The notes beneath the pieces were generated by a model. It saw nothing but the letters and a program-made list of their open reading frames with translations, searched no databases and was not told the origin of the DNA. 64,000 nucleotides of DNA from Vibrio sagamiensis NBRC 104589. Its GTDB lineage: Bacteria; Pseudomonadota; Gammaproteobacteria; Enterobacterales; Vibrionaceae. Made by a program: the position numbers and the translations under genes. The stretch lies in contig NZ_BJXJ01000002.1 of the NCBI RefSeq assembly GCF_007990935.1, positions 162,424 to 226,423 on the forward strand, given 5' to 3'. Positions 41,337-51,687 of this stretch are shown here, piece by piece (the stretch's first letter is position 1; each line of letters starts with the position of its first letter).

Positions 41337-41356
41337 TAGATAGAATAATCGAACGC

Positions 41357-42292
41357 TTATTTAGCGAACTCCACACCGATGTTGATATCGCCGTTTAGAG
41401 TTTCCAGCATGCCGTCTAACGCAGACTTTTCGTAGTCACTCAATGCACCGTAGCTTAGCACTTCTTCTACGCCATTTTTACCTAGCTTCACAGGTTGCGC
41501 GAAGTAAGGGGCGTGTTCACTGCCTCCATCTACGTATGCACATTCAACAACACCCTCTTCGCCTTGTAGAGCACGAACAAGTGACAGACCAAAGCGACAC
41601 GCCGCCTGCCCCATAGACAAGGTTGCACTGCCACCACCCGCTTTTGCTTCGACAACTTCTGTACCTGCGTTCTGGATTCGCTTGGTCAGAGCTTCTACTT
41701 CTTCAATACTAAACTCAACACCTTCAATTTGCGAAAGAAGAGGAAGGATAGTGACACCAGAGTGACCACCAATAACAGGTACATGAACTTCTCTTGGATC
41801 TTTACCTTTTAGCTCAGCAACGAAAGTTTCTGAACGGATAATATCTAGCGTCGTAACGCCAAACAGCTTACGCTTATCATAAACACCCGCTTTCTTAAGA
41901 ACTTCAGCTGCAATTGGCACAGTTGTGTTAACTGGGTTAGTAATAATGCCAACACATGCTGTTGGACATACAACCGCAATCTTCTCTGCTAACGACTTAA
42001 CAATGCCAGCATTAACATTGAAAAGATCGGCACGATCCATACCAGGCTTACGAGCAACACCCGCTGAGATTAGTACGACATCGGCACCGTCAAGTGCAGG
42101 CGTTGGGTCTTCGCCAGAGTAACCTTTAATTGAAACAGGTGTCGGGATGTGACTGAGATCGGCAGCAACACCAGGGGTGACTGGTGCAATATCATATAAA
42201 GCTAAATCAGAACCTGCAGGTAAACGGTTCTTAAGTAGAAGGGCCAAAGCTTGACCGATACCGCCAGCGGCACCAATAACGGCGACTTTCAT
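41357..42292 (-). CDS. mdh: Malate dehydrogenase (NAD)
   Basis: 311 residues, gammaproteobacterial type. TCA-cycle oxidation of malate to oxaloacetate. The NAD-binding motif is [16 protein letters not shown]; substrate arginines lie in [11 protein letters not shown]; the catalytic His is in [15 protein letters not shown]. Divergent from argR, as in E. coli and Vibrio. Confidence 0.98.
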   Translation of the reverse strand: MKVAVIGAAGGIGQALALLLKNRLPAGSDLALYDIAPVTPGVAADLSHIPTPVSIKGYSGEDPTPALDGADVVLISAGVARKPGMDRADLFNVNAGIVKSLAEKIAVVCPTACVGIITNPVNTTVPIAAEVLKKAGVYDKRKLFGVTTLDIIRSETFVAELKGKDPREVHVPVIGGHSGVTILPLLSQIEGVEFSIEEVEALTKRIQNAGTEVVEAKAGGGSATLSMGQAACRFGLSLVRALQGEEGVVECAYVDGGSEHAPYFAQPVKLGKNGVEEVLSYGALSDYEKSALDGMLETLNGDINIGVEFAK

Positions 42293-42646
42293 GTAATTCT
42301 CCTTGAGAGTATTTCTCTTATATACGTATTTATAGGATCTTCTATTGTTAATTAAGATAAAAATATCGAAATCAAAACTTGATTACAATCAATAAACGCT
42401 AGCTTTGCGACCTCGCGCAACTCACCAGATAGTGTAAATGAATAAAGATTTAATTATTATAAAATACAGTTTAAATACAATAGATTCAAAGAGGTAAAAA
42501 TAAAAACTAACGAATTTACAGTACGGCAAACTATTAGATTTTTACAGTGACCAAAGTAACATAATCTACCGAGTACTTGGCACCGCTTGAATATATATGC
42601 AAGAATATGCAAATTGCTGACCCTACTTTAGAGAATCATAATAATT
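42293..42646. other. mdh-argR divergent intergenic region
   Basis: 354 bp, AT-rich, no gene. Promoters of mdh and argR lie here; possible ArgR sites are listed separately. Confidence 0.5.
42587..42613 (+). promoter_or_regulatory. Possible ArgR operator (ARG boxes) before argR
   Basis: TTGAATATATATGCAAG followed by AATATGCAAATT resembles weak copies of the ARG-box palindrome (TGAAT-N-ATTCA type) and lies 34 bp before argR, where autoregulation is expected. The match is imperfect. Confidence 0.35.
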
Positions 42647-43117
42647 ATGCGCAATTCAGAAAAACAAGATTATTTAGTTCGCGCTTTTAAGGCCTTGCTA
42701 AAAGAAGAAAGCTTCGGTTCACAGGGGGAGATTGTTGATGCACTTAAACAACAAGGCTTTGAAAGCATCAATCAGTCAAAAGTTTCTCGTATGCTGACAA
42801 AATTTGGCGCAGTTAGAACACGTAACGCAAAAATGGAAATGGTCTATTGTCTACCTGCAGAACTTGGTGTGCCGACAGTAAGTAGTTCTCTACGCGAACT
42901 GGTTTTAGACATTGATCATAATGCTGCTCTCGTTGTTATTCACACAGGTCCAGGTGCTGCTCAACTTATTGCACGCTTGCTTGATTCCTTAGGTAAATCG
43001 GAAGGTATTCTTGGTGTTGTTGCAGGTGATGATACTATTTTTATTACCCCAACTCTACCGGTCCCTACTGAACAGCTATTTCGCTCCGTGTGCGAACTTT
43101 TTGAATACAACGGCTAG
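42647..43117 (+). CDS. argR: Arginine repressor ArgR
   Basis: 156 residues. An arginine-responsive hexameric repressor/activator. The N-terminal winged helix (to about 70) contains [42 protein letters not shown]. The C-terminal hexamerisation/Arg-binding domain contains [17 protein letters not shown] and [11 protein letters not shown]. Start at the ATG giving [10 protein letters not shown]. Divergent from mdh. Confidence 0.97.
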   Translation: MRNSEKQDYLVRAFKALLKEESFGSQGEIVDALKQQGFESINQSKVSRMLTKFGAVRTRNAKMEMVYCLPAELGVPTVSSSLRELVLDIDHNAALVVIHTGPGAAQLIARLLDSLGKSEGILGVVAGDDTIFITPTLPVPTEQLFRSVCELFEYNG

Positions 43118-43516
43118 TCTACCAATCTGAAGCAGTAAAATATCTACAAGGTGTTTGACCCTGCTTTATTCAAACACCTACACCCCATCGATTATCACAA
43201 TCAACACAAATAGTGTCACATATCTCTAATTTTTTCATTATAACCCCAAAACATCAGAATATAGCGCTAAAATATTGTTAATTAAAATAATTTAATATTG
43301 CAATGATTTATTGGAATGTTTAAAAGTTCAATCTAGGTCACTTTATTTATTGATTGGATGAATAAACTTTTCGTGTTTTTTTGTTATCATTTATTTTCTT
43401 TTTCAAGTATATGGATTGAGAAAGATATCGTTTGAAGTGAAACTATTGGACCTATCACCCATTGGACCTACTAATAGTCATTTCCATGCTAATGATGAAT
43501 ATAAGGAAGGAAATTC
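43118..43516. other. argR-TAXI gene intergenic region
   Basis: 399 bp, AT-rich, no gene. A 9-bp hairpin (AGGTGTTTG, 43149-43157, with CAAACACCT, 43171-43179) follows argR without a T run. The rest presumably holds the TRAP transporter promoter. Confidence 0.45.
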
Positions 43517-44485
43517 ATGGCATTTAACAAATTTCTTCAAGTTAGTGCGATTACAGCAGCAGTAATAGGAGCTGGCACAGTTAATGCTCAAGATTTTATT
43601 ACTATCGGTACTGGCTCAGTAACAGGTGTCTATTACCCAACTGGTGGTGCCATCTGTAAATTGGTCAACAAAGGTCGTAAAGAGCATAAGATTCGTTGTT
43701 CTGTTGAGTCAACCGGTGGCTCAATTTATAACGTAAACACCATGCGTAACGGAGAACTTGATTTTGGTATTGTTCAATCAGATTGGCAGTACCACGGCTA
43801 TAATGGAACCAGTAAATTTAGTAAACAAGGCCCATATAAAAAACTTCGTGCGATGTTTTCCTTACATACCGAACCTTTTAATATCATTGCTCGTACCGAC
43901 TCAAACATTAATAGCCTAAAAGATCTCAAAGGCAAACGCGTCAATATTGGAAACCCAGGCTCGGGTGACCGTGCCACTATGAGTGTGGTAATGGATGCAA
44001 TGGGATGGAAAAATGACAGTTTTAAACTCGCCTCTGAGTTAAAAGGCTCTGAGCGCTCACAAGCCCTTTGCGATAATAAGATCGATGCATTTATCTACAT
44101 GGTTGGCCATCCGAATGGTTCAATAAAAGAAGCCACAACATCTTGTGAAGCAAAGCTCGTTCCTGCAACTGGACCTGAAATAGAAAAAATCGTAGCGAAC
44201 AATCCTTACTATGCGTTCAGCAACGTTCCTGCTGGGATGTACCGCGGAACTGAAAAAGACGTTAACAGCTTCGGTGTTGCTGCAACTATGGTAACAACAA
44301 GCGATGTTTCAGATGACGTTGCCTACAATGTTGCCAAAGCTGTATTCGAGAATTTTGAGACATTCCAACGTCTACACCCTGCTTTTGCTAACCTTAAGAA
44401 AGAAGATATGGTCCAAGCGGGCCTTTCGATTCCTCTTCACCCAGGGGCAGAAAAATACTACAAAGAGGTGGGTCTTCTAAAATAA
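43517..44485 (+). CDS. TRAP transporter substrate-binding protein, TAXI family
   Basis: 322 residues with a signal peptide (MAFNKFLQVSAITAAVIGAGTVNA), so periplasmic. The TAXI signature is clear: FITIGTGSVTGVYYPTGGAICKLVN at the N-terminus, CSVESTGGSIYNVNTMRNGELDFGIVQSD, and PGSGDRATMSVVMDAMGW. It binds a small organic acid, possibly glutamate or similar, for the fused permease downstream. AGGAAGG precedes the ATG. Confidence 0.93.
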   Translation: MAFNKFLQVSAITAAVIGAGTVNAQDFITIGTGSVTGVYYPTGGAICKLVNKGRKEHKIRCSVESTGGSIYNVNTMRNGELDFGIVQSDWQYHGYNGTSKFSKQGPYKKLRAMFSLHTEPFNIIARTDSNINSLKDLKGKRVNIGNPGSGDRATMSVVMDAMGWKNDSFKLASELKGSERSQALCDNKIDAFIYMVGHPNGSIKEATTSCEAKLVPATGPEIEKIVANNPYYAFSNVPAGMYRGTEKDVNSFGVAATMVTTSDVSDDVAYNVAKAVFENFETFQRLHPAFANLKKEDMVQAGLSIPLHPGAEKYYKEVGLLK

Positions 44486-44500
44486 ACAGTGCATTGCATT

Positions 44501-44540
44501 TAACGCACATTAAACGGCACCTCTAGCTTAATGTGCGTTA
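44501..44540 (+). terminator. Hairpin between TAXI protein and permease genes
   Basis: TAACGCACATTAA (44501-44513) pairs perfectly with TTAATGTGCGTTA (44528-44540). The T run is weak. It may reduce permease transcription relative to the binding protein. Confidence 0.6.
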
Positions 44541-44850
44541 TAAGTATGATTTACATTGTGAAATATATGTATATTTTCGCAATTTTATAGACAAAGATGC
44601 AGCTTTTTTCCGACGTAATTGAACTCTCGCTCGTATCTAAAGCAACCTAGAATATCAGTAACAATGATCTTTTCGAGCTAGGCTCAGTGTAACCCTAAAT
44701 ATCAACAACATATATCTATCGATGTAATTCTCTAATACCACTTGTACTTAGAGTAATATGAACATGACTAAGGGGACTCATATACCTTTAAGTCATTTTG
44801 TATGTAAAGAATGCAATAGAAATAGAACCATCAATAATAAGGAAAAGTAC
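44541..44850. other. Leader between TAXI gene and permease
   Basis: 310 bp without a supported gene. It could hold a second promoter for the permease; no clear sites were recognised. Confidence 0.4.
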
Positions 44851-47430
44851 ATGATGACGAATAAAACTGCGTCAAAAGATGTGCAAGAAATGGTGGCTCA
44901 AGCAGATACAGGGGCCCGCGATCCATCTGGCTTACAAGGCCGAATCTTGTGGTTTGTTCCTCTGTGCTGGTCACTTTTTCAACTTTGGTATGCCTCACCA
45001 CTACCATTTATTTTTAATTTTGGAGTGCTCAATGATACTGAAGCACGAGCCATTCACCTCACTTTTGCAACATTTCTTGCCTTTACTGCCTATCCGGCCA
45101 TGAAGCGCTCTCCACGAGATACTATCCCACTTATTGATTGGTTATTAGCACTCGGGGCAAGCTTTTCTTCTTGCTATATATATATTTTCTATACTGAATT
45201 AGCTGGACGTTCAGGCGCACCTCTACAAGTCGATATTATTATCTCAGTAATCGGTATGTTACTACTGCTGGAAGCTACCCGCCGTGCATTAGGTCCTCCT
45301 CTGATGATCGTTGCTGCCGTTTTTCTCACCTATACATTTGCTGGCCCTTACATGCCAGAAGTCATTGCCCATAAAGGAGCCAGTTTAAATAAGGCCATGT
45401 CACACCTTTGGTTAACCACTGAGGGTGTATTTGGTGTTGCTCTGGGGGTCTCTACATCTTTTGTATTTTTATTTGTTCTTTTCGGAGCCATGCTTGAACG
45501 GGCAGGCGCAGGCGCTTATTTCATCAAAGTCGCCTTCTCTTTGTTAGGCCATATGAAAGGTGGCCCAGCGAAGGCAGCCGTCGTCGCTTCAGGACTGTCT
45601 GGTTTAGTCTCAGGCTCTTCGATTGCAAACGTAGTCACAACAGGCACCTTTACTATTCCCCTAATGAAAAGAGTTGGCTTTCCAGGAACCAAAGCTGGTG
45701 CAGTTGAAGTGGCCGCTTCGACCAATGGTCAATTAACGCCACCTATTATGGGGGCAGCGGCATTTCTGATGGTCGAGTATGTGGGGATTTCTTACGTTGA
45801 AGTCATTAAAGCTGCCCTTCTCCCTGCCCTCATTTCTTACATTGCTCTGATTTATATTGTCCACCTTGAAGCCTGTAAAGCGGGGATGACAGGCCTACCT
45901 CGACGCCATAATCCAACGCTGCTGTATAGCTTACTTTCTTTTACCGGCACGATTCTCGGACTCTGTGTAATCAGCGCGGCTGTTTATTATGGTGTTGGAT
46001 GGACAAAAGATGTTTTTGGTGAAGCCGCCACAATGATCGTCACTGGAGCCTTATTACTTTCCTATGTCGGTTTAGCAAAAATATCAGCAAACCACGCTCA
46101 GCAAGGTAAGGTTGAGATCGATGCGGAACTAACAGAAGTCCCTGAGCCTGGACCAACCATTAAGTCTGGTTTGCACTTTTTACTGCCTATCGTGGTATTA
46201 GTTTGGTGCCTAACTGTCGAGCGTTTTTCACCCGGCCTATCAGCTTTCTGGGCAAGTGTATTCATGATTTTTATCTTGCTCACTCAGCGACCGTTGATCG
46301 CTTGGCTATCCAAACAAAATGATCTGATCGAACCGACAAAAGCTGGCGTGACTGACTTACTCGAAAGTCTCGTATCTGGTGCCCGTAATATGATCGGTAT
46401 TGGTGTAGCCACAGCTGCAGCAGGAACGGTTGTCGGTGTCGTGACACTAACTGGTATTGGCTTGGTGATGACCGACTTCGTCGAATTTATCTCAGGTGGA
46501 AGTATCATTCTGATTTTGCTGTTCACCGCAGTGATCAGTTTAATTTTAGGAATGGGTTTACCCACCACAGCTAACTACATCGTTGTTTCAACCTTGATGG
46601 CTCCAGTTATCGTCACACTGGGTGCTGCACACGGCCTAATCATTCCACTTATTGCAGTACACTTATTTGTCTTTTACTTTGGCATCTTAGCTGATGATAC
46701 TCCGCCGGTTGGTTTAGCCGCTTTTGCTGCTGCAGCCATTGCAAAATCGGATCCTATCAGAACAGGTATTCAAGGTTTTACTTATGACATTCGTACCGCA
46801 ATTCTGCCCTTTATGTTCGTCTTTAACACTCAGTTATTATTAATTGGGGTCGACTCTTGGTGGCATTTAGCGCTGACGATTATCTCTTCCATTATTGCGA
46901 TGTTGATTTTCTCAGCAGCAACACAGGGTTGGTGGTTAACACGCAATAAGTGGTGGGAAACCGTCATACTGCTGGTTCTTACTTTTTCTTTCTTCCGACC
47001 AGGTTTTTGGTGGGACATGATTTACCCAGCACACACTGTTTCTCCTGGAGTGGAAGTCACCCAGATTGCTCAAAACCTTAAACCAGGTGAAACCCTTAAG
47101 TTGCGTGTTGCTGGTGAAAATTTAGAAGGAAAATATCAAGAGAAAACGGTCCGCCTTCCATTTGAGGAGCAGGCGAAAACTGGCGAAGAGCGCATCACAT
47201 CGATGGGCCTAATGCTGCAAGAAAGCGATAATAAAATGCTGGTAGATATGGTCGAATTCGGCAGTCCAGCAGAAAACGCAGGGATTGATTTCGATTGGGA
47301 AATTAAGTCCGTCATTCAAGAGGCAAACCGCCCGATGAAAGAGTGGGTTTTTGTACCCTGTCTATTGCTGTTATTACTTCTCGCCATGAACCAAAAATAC
47401 CGGGTCCGTCGAGAAGCTAAGACCAACTAG
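44851..47430 (+). CDS. TRAP transporter fused permease (DctQ-DctM type)
   Basis: 859 residues, inner membrane, with many hydrophobic helices. The N-terminal four-helix DctQ-like part is fused to a DctM-like permease; motifs include MERAGAGAYFIKVAF-like LFGAMLERAGAG, SGLVSGSSIANVVTTGTFTIPLMKRVGF and GLPTTANYIVVSTLMAPV. A C-terminal soluble region (about 735-835) precedes the last helix. The ATG at 44851 has AAGGAAAAG upstream; the open frame begins 31 codons earlier with a non-conserved sequence. It acts with the TAXI protein in Na+-driven uptake. Confidence 0.93.
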   Translation: MMTNKTASKDVQEMVAQADTGARDPSGLQGRILWFVPLCWSLFQLWYASPLPFIFNFGVLNDTEARAIHLTFATFLAFTAYPAMKRSPRDTIPLIDWLLALGASFSSCYIYIFYTELAGRSGAPLQVDIIISVIGMLLLLEATRRALGPPLMIVAAVFLTYTFAGPYMPEVIAHKGASLNKAMSHLWLTTEGVFGVALGVSTSFVFLFVLFGAMLERAGAGAYFIKVAFSLLGHMKGGPAKAAVVASGLSGLVSGSSIANVVTTGTFTIPLMKRVGFPGTKAGAVEVAASTNGQLTPPIMGAAAFLMVEYVGISYVEVIKAALLPALISYIALIYIVHLEACKAGMTGLPRRHNPTLLYSLLSFTGTILGLCVISAAVYYGVGWTKDVFGEAATMIVTGALLLSYVGLAKISANHAQQGKVEIDAELTEVPEPGPTIKSGLHFLLPIVVLVWCLTVERFSPGLSAFWASVFMIFILLTQRPLIAWLSKQNDLIEPTKAGVTDLLESLVSGARNMIGIGVATAAAGTVVGVVTLTGIGLVMTDFVEFISGGSIILILLFTAVISLILGMGLPTTANYIVVSTLMAPVIVTLGAAHGLIIPLIAVHLFVFYFGILADDTPPVGLAAFAAAAIAKSDPIRTGIQGFTYDIRTAILPFMFVFNTQLLLIGVDSWWHLALTIISSIIAMLIFSAATQGWWLTRNKWWETVILLVLTFSFFRPGFWWDMIYPAHTVSPGVEVTQIAQNLKPGETLKLRVAGENLEGKYQEKTVRLPFEEQAKTGEERITSMGLMLQESDNKMLVDMVEFGSPAENAGIDFDWEIKSVIQEANRPMKEWVFVPCLLLLLLLAMNQKYRVRREAKTN

Positions 47431-47466
47431 GCTTATCGCGTACCTTCGCACCTTAAATCACCTATC

Positions 47467-47492
47467 AGGCCTCGACTGTGTCGAGGCCTTTT
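47467..47492. terminator. Bidirectional terminator, TRAP/thiQ
   Basis: AGGCCTCGA and TCGAGGCCT with loop CTGTG and a T run, between convergent operons. Confidence 0.9.
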
Positions 47493-47497
47493 GTGTT

Positions 47498-48211
47498 TCA
47501 ATTTACTGTTTTTGCTGCCTGAACAAAACTTCTTACAACAGGGCTAGAGTGATGTTCGGTAAATTCATTGATTGCGCCACAAGCCTCAACTCGACCTGCA
47601 GCAATTAAGGCAAAATGACTAGCAATCGAGCGCGCGTCACTGAGATGATGCGTCACCATCAACACTGTAATATCTCGGGCGACGGCCAACTGTTTGACTA
47701 ACACGAGCATCTCTTCACGCAAAACTGGATCAAGCGCAGAAAAAGGCTCATCCAATAACCAAATAGGATGAGGTTGAACAAAACAACGAGCCAGTGCCAC
47801 CCGTTGCCGCTGACCTCCAGAAAGATGCTCTGGCAATCGATCAAGATAGTCTGCGACTCCAACCTGTACAGCAGCTTCTTCGATAAGCTTTTGCTCTGCT
47901 TCATTAAGCTTTAAGTTCGGTTTTAGTCCTAAAGCAATATTGTCTCTGACCGTCAAATGGGCAAACAAATTATGCTCTTGGAATAACATTGAACATGGGC
48001 GCTGATAAGGCTCTCTTGCCACAATAGAATGGCCTTCAACACATATGTCACCTTGCTCGGGGTTAATAAAACCAGCAACTAAAGCGAGTACCGTTGATTT
48101 GCCCGAACCACTAGGCCCCATTAAAGCAACAATTTGCCCCTTCTCAATGTTTAGATCAAAATAAAAACATTCTTGAAGATAGGTATATTGCACGTCACTC
48201 AATACTAGCAT
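47498..48211 (-). CDS. thiQ: Thiamine ABC transporter ATP-binding protein
   Basis: 237 residues. Walker A GPSGSGKST (32-40), signature LSGGQRQRVALARCF and Walker B WLLDEPFSALD are complete. It powers thiamine/TPP import with ThiB and ThiP. It overlaps the thiP stop by seven bases and is the last gene of the TPP-riboswitch-controlled thiBPQ operon. Confidence 0.95.
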   Translation of the reverse strand: MLVLSDVQYTYLQECFYFDLNIEKGQIVALMGPSGSGKSTVLALVAGFINPEQGDICVEGHSIVAREPYQRPCSMLFQEHNLFAHLTVRDNIALGLKPNLKLNEAEQKLIEEAAVQVGVADYLDRLPEHLSGGQRQRVALARCFVQPHPIWLLDEPFSALDPVLREEMLVLVKQLAVARDITVLMVTHHLSDARSIASHFALIAAGRVEACGAINEFTEHHSSPVVRSFVQAAKTVN

Positions 48212-49797
48212 GGTACGTTATTCCTTGTTTTAAAGAGTTTTTCAATCAAAGCGAAACAACCTAAATTCAATAACAGCAAGGTCACAGAAACAACGGCCGC
48301 GGCTTCCATTTGGTAGCTTCCCAATAGCTGAAATAAATATAACGGCAAAGTCCGGAAATCTTGGCTGCCAAATAAAGCAATCGCACTTAAATCCCCCATC
48401 GAAAACATCAAGCTAATCGTAAATGCATGAGCAAAAGGTTTACGTAAGGCACGCCATTCAATCAGGCGGAAACGCTGCCAACCACGAAGGCCTAAGCTCG
48501 CACACAAGTATTGATATTGTTGTTCAATATGTAACATTGGCTGAGATAAGGTTTTAATCACGTAGGGTAACGCCATTAATCCGTTAACGACGATCACCAC
48601 CCAAAACGCCAAACTGTATACGTCGGTTATTGAACGTAATAACAAAAATAATCCAGTACTGATCACTAAGCCAGGTGTCACTAAAATAATGGTACCAATA
48701 AACTCAATGTGATCGGCGCGCTTCGAGCGAAAAGATAATCGTAAACGTCGGCTTGTTTGTAAAATAGCTACGCCCGCTCCCATCGCTAATGTACTGGCCA
48801 ACAGAGCCACCTTGATCGACGTTAATAATGCCGACCAAAACGCCTCGTCGGTTAAAACAGTCCAAATTTTCTGATTAAAACCGCTGATTAACACCATCAA
48901 TAAAGGCGGTATTACGAGCAAAAAGGCACCTATGATCCAAAAGCTATCCCAAGCTTTTGACCACCGATGATCCTTCGTTAAGTATTGCTGTACCAAAGTA
49001 CTACCACTGGTTACTGACATCGGTTTGGTTAATGCTTGAATGCCTAATGAAAGCACACTACAAAGCAGTATTTGCCATAGCGCCAGTAACGCTCCGGTTT
49101 GAAGATCAAAATCAAACTTAATGGCTTGATAAATCGCTAATTCTATTGTGGTTGACTTAGGGCCACCACCTAATGCCATCACCGTCGCAAAACTGGTAAA
49201 GCACAGCATAAAGACCAAGCCACACACGTGAGGCAATTGCTGTCTTAGCCGTGGCCATTCTACCCAGCGAAATTTATCCCAGTGACTCATCCCAAGATGC
49301 GCACACAATTTATGCTGCTCTGTTGGAATCGACTCCAAGGCTTGCACTAACAGGCGGGCAGCATACGGCATATTAAAGAAAACATGAGCAAGTAAAATAC
49401 CACTCAAACCATAAATTGAAAAAGGCAGTTCAATATCAAGGCTGAGCAACCACTGGGCAAGTAAGCCACTATTACCGTAAATGGCTAATAAACCGAAAAC
49501 ACCAACCAAAACTGGTAAAACCAAGGTCGATGCAAACAGCTTAAGTAATAAAGATTTGCCTATAAACTCACGGCGGTACAGGGCATGAGCAAGTGGAATC
49601 GCTAACGTAATACTTAACCCCATCGAGAGGAAAGCTTGGTAAAAACTAAATTTAGTAACGTGTTGATAATAGGGATCGTTCCAAATTAAAGACACATCGA
49701 GATCTGGCGCTTGAACAAATAATGCACCAAGAGCGGCAACAACAAAGGTCGTGATAAGTATCGCGACCCCTAAACCGACTTTAGGAATATGATTCAA
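48205..49797 (-). CDS. thiP: Thiamine ABC transporter permease
   Basis: 530 residues with about twelve membrane segments in two homologous permease halves, each with an EAA-like loop contacting ThiQ (about LCAHLGMSHWDKFRWVEWPRLR and LCASLGLRGWQRFRLIEWRALR). The layout matches ThiP. It follows thiB by 14 bp and overlaps thiQ. Confidence 0.95.
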   Translation of the reverse strand: MNHIPKVGLGVAILITTFVVAALGALFVQAPDLDVSLIWNDPYYQHVTKFSFYQAFLSMGLSITLAIPLAHALYRREFIGKSLLLKLFASTLVLPVLVGVFGLLAIYGNSGLLAQWLLSLDIELPFSIYGLSGILLAHVFFNMPYAARLLVQALESIPTEQHKLCAHLGMSHWDKFRWVEWPRLRQQLPHVCGLVFMLCFTSFATVMALGGGPKSTTIELAIYQAIKFDFDLQTGALLALWQILLCSVLSLGIQALTKPMSVTSGSTLVQQYLTKDHRWSKAWDSFWIIGAFLLVIPPLLMVLISGFNQKIWTVLTDEAFWSALLTSIKVALLASTLAMGAGVAILQTSRRLRLSFRSKRADHIEFIGTIILVTPGLVISTGLFLLLRSITDVYSLAFWVVIVVNGLMALPYVIKTLSQPMLHIEQQYQYLCASLGLRGWQRFRLIEWRALRKPFAHAFTISLMFSMGDLSAIALFGSQDFRTLPLYLFQLLGSYQMEAAAVVSVTLLLLNLGCFALIEKLFKTRNNVPC

Positions 49798-49811
49798 AAG
49801 TAGTCTCTATA

Positions 49812-50804
49812 TTAATTGGTCAAAGCATGTTGCCACTCACGAACCCAAGATTTGCGCATTTTAGCGACATCATCGGTATCCAAGGTGAGTGTTTTTTGGG
49901 GAACATTTAATGCTGCAAACCCCTCGGGTAATGCTACCTTAGTCACTGGATACATCCAGTTTCCTGTCGGTATGACAGCTTGGAACGGTTCGCTCAAGAT
50001 GAAGTTCATAAACTGATCGGCCAATTCAGGATGGGGGGAGTTTTTCACTTTTGCCGCCACTTCTACTTGCATGTAGTGCCCTTCTTTAAAGTCAGCACTG
50101 GCGTACTTTGTATCGTTTTCAGCAATCCGATGATAGGCAGGTGAGGTTGTGTAAGAAAGCACAAGATCAGATTCACCTTTTAAGAACATCGAATAAGCCT
50201 CAGACCAACCTTTGGTTACAGTCACCGTTTTATTTGCTAACTGCTTCCAGGCTTGATCGGCTTCCTCACCATAAAGAGATTTTATCCATAGCATCAAACC
50301 TTGTCCTGGAGTGGAAGTTCGTGGATCTTGATAAATAACCTTAAGATCATCGCGCTTCTCCAGCAATTCTTGCATACTTTTCGGCGGATTCTGCAACTTC
50401 TCTTTATCATAGATAAAAGCAAAATAGCCGTAATCATAAGGTAAAAAAGTATCGTTTTCCCAGCCATTTGGCAGCACGATCGTACTCAAGTCGACATTAT
50501 GCTTTCCAAATAATCCGGTTTTTTTTGCTTCAGCCATTAAATGGTTATCTAGACCGAGAACAACATCTGCTTTGCTGCGTTCTCCTTCAAGACGTAACCG
50601 ATTGAGAATCGAGACGCCATCATCCAGCGCAACAAAGTTGACCTGACAATCACACTGAGCTTCGAAAGCTTGTTTAATTTTGGGGCCTGGACCCCAATCG
50701 GCAGCAAAGGAATCATAGGTATAGACGGTAAGAGTGTCTTCAGCAGCATACGCAGAAGCTGAAGTGATCGCTACAAGGGCAACTAAACGACAAAAGGTTT
50801 TCAC
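49812..50804 (-). CDS. thiB: Thiamine-binding periplasmic protein
   Basis: 330 residues from a GTG at 50804, chosen because GGAGAG lies six bases upstream and it gives a signal peptide directly (KTFCRLVALVAITSASAYA). An in-frame ATG at 50849 would lie before this. The mature protein begins EDTLTVYTYDSFAADWGPGPKIK, typical of ThiB/TbpA. It is the first gene after the TPP riboswitch. Confidence 0.95.
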   Translation of the reverse strand: MKTFCRLVALVAITSASAYAAEDTLTVYTYDSFAADWGPGPKIKQAFEAQCDCQVNFVALDDGVSILNRLRLEGERSKADVVLGLDNHLMAEAKKTGLFGKHNVDLSTIVLPNGWENDTFLPYDYGYFAFIYDKEKLQNPPKSMQELLEKRDDLKVIYQDPRTSTPGQGLMLWIKSLYGEEADQAWKQLANKTVTVTKGWSEAYSMFLKGESDLVLSYTTSPAYHRIAENDTKYASADFKEGHYMQVEVAAKVKNSPHPELADQFMNFILSEPFQAVIPTGNWMYPVTKVALPEGFAALNVPQKTLTLDTDDVAKMRKSWVREWQHALTN

Positions 50805-50887
50805 TGCTCGCTCTCCATTTACATTAGGTAGATATAGGTTGAGCGGCACAGGGTTGAGGCGGCTATTTGGGACCGATAATATCCAGA

Positions 50888-51007
50888 CTCAATTCCTACG
50901 CCAGCATTATCTGGTTCAGGTAATACGGGTCCCTAGTTGCATATTAGATTGCATTTAGGTCTCAGCGTCCAGTTCACCAATATGTTCGGTACTGGGTGGC
51001 TCCCCGA
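50888..51007 (-). ncRNA. TPP (THI-element) riboswitch
   Basis: Read on the minus strand from 51007: TCGGGGAGCC, then the conserved CTGAGA (complement of 50970-50975), GGGACCC, ACCTGAACCAGATAATGCTG and GCGTAGGAA. These are the defining THI-box segments. It ends about 84 bp before the thiB start and should repress thiBPQ when thiamine pyrophosphate is abundant. Confidence 0.95.
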
Positions 51008-51048
51008 TGAGTAAGCAGAATTGTAAAGCTATTTGATGTATTTCACAA

Positions 51049-51687
51049 TCAGCGTTGATCATACCCCCAGCGCGGCACCAAACCTTGTTCAACCCCTAGG
51101 TGATCCAATACTCTTGCCACCATAAAATCAACCAAATCCTCGATGCTTTGTGGCTGATGATAAAAACCCGGTGCCGCAGGCATGATTGTGACACCCATTC
51201 GCGATAGTTTGAGCATATTTTCAAGGTGCAATGTGGAGAAGGGGGTTTCTCGTACTACCAACAGTAATTGTCCACGTTCTTTGATCACAACATCTGCAGC
51301 GCGTTCAATCAGGTTATCCGACATACCATGTGCGATGGACGCTAAACTGCCCGCTGAACATGGGCAAACGATCATCTGCTTAGGTGCCGCTGAGCCCGAA
51401 GCAACGGGAGAGAACCAATCTTCTTTACCACAAACGGTGATGTTATCTGGAGTACAGTTGAGATGTTCAACCAATGCCTTTTGTGCCGCTTCAGGGCCGC
51501 TTGGCAGCTTTAAATCATGCTCGGTCGCCATCACGACTCGAGCCGCAGAAGAAATCAGCACGTAAACGTGGTAATCCGCAGCCACCAAACATTCAAGAAG
51601 ACGAAGCCCGTACGGAGCACCAGAGGCGCCCGTCATAGCTAATGTGATGGCTTTTTTAGGGGTTGCTTTTTGCTGCATAAGTGTCAT
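51049..51687 (-). CDS. ubiX: Flavin prenyltransferase UbiX
   Basis: 212 residues. Makes prenylated FMN, the cofactor of the UbiD decarboxylase in ubiquinone synthesis. Motifs are [16 protein letters not shown] (flavin binding), [26 protein letters not shown], and [19 protein letters not shown] with conserved Arg and Glu. The start overlaps the mpl stop as TAATG. An internal Met four codons in is an alternative start. Confidence 0.94.
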   Translation of the reverse strand: MTLMQQKATPKKAITLAMTGASGAPYGLRLLECLVAADYHVYVLISSAARVVMATEHDLKLPSGPEAAQKALVEHLNCTPDNITVCGKEDWFSPVASGSAAPKQMIVCPCSAGSLASIAHGMSDNLIERAADVVIKERGQLLLVVRETPFSTLHLENMLKLSRMGVTIMPAAPGFYHQPQSIEDLVDFMVARVLDHLGVEQGLVPRWGYDQR

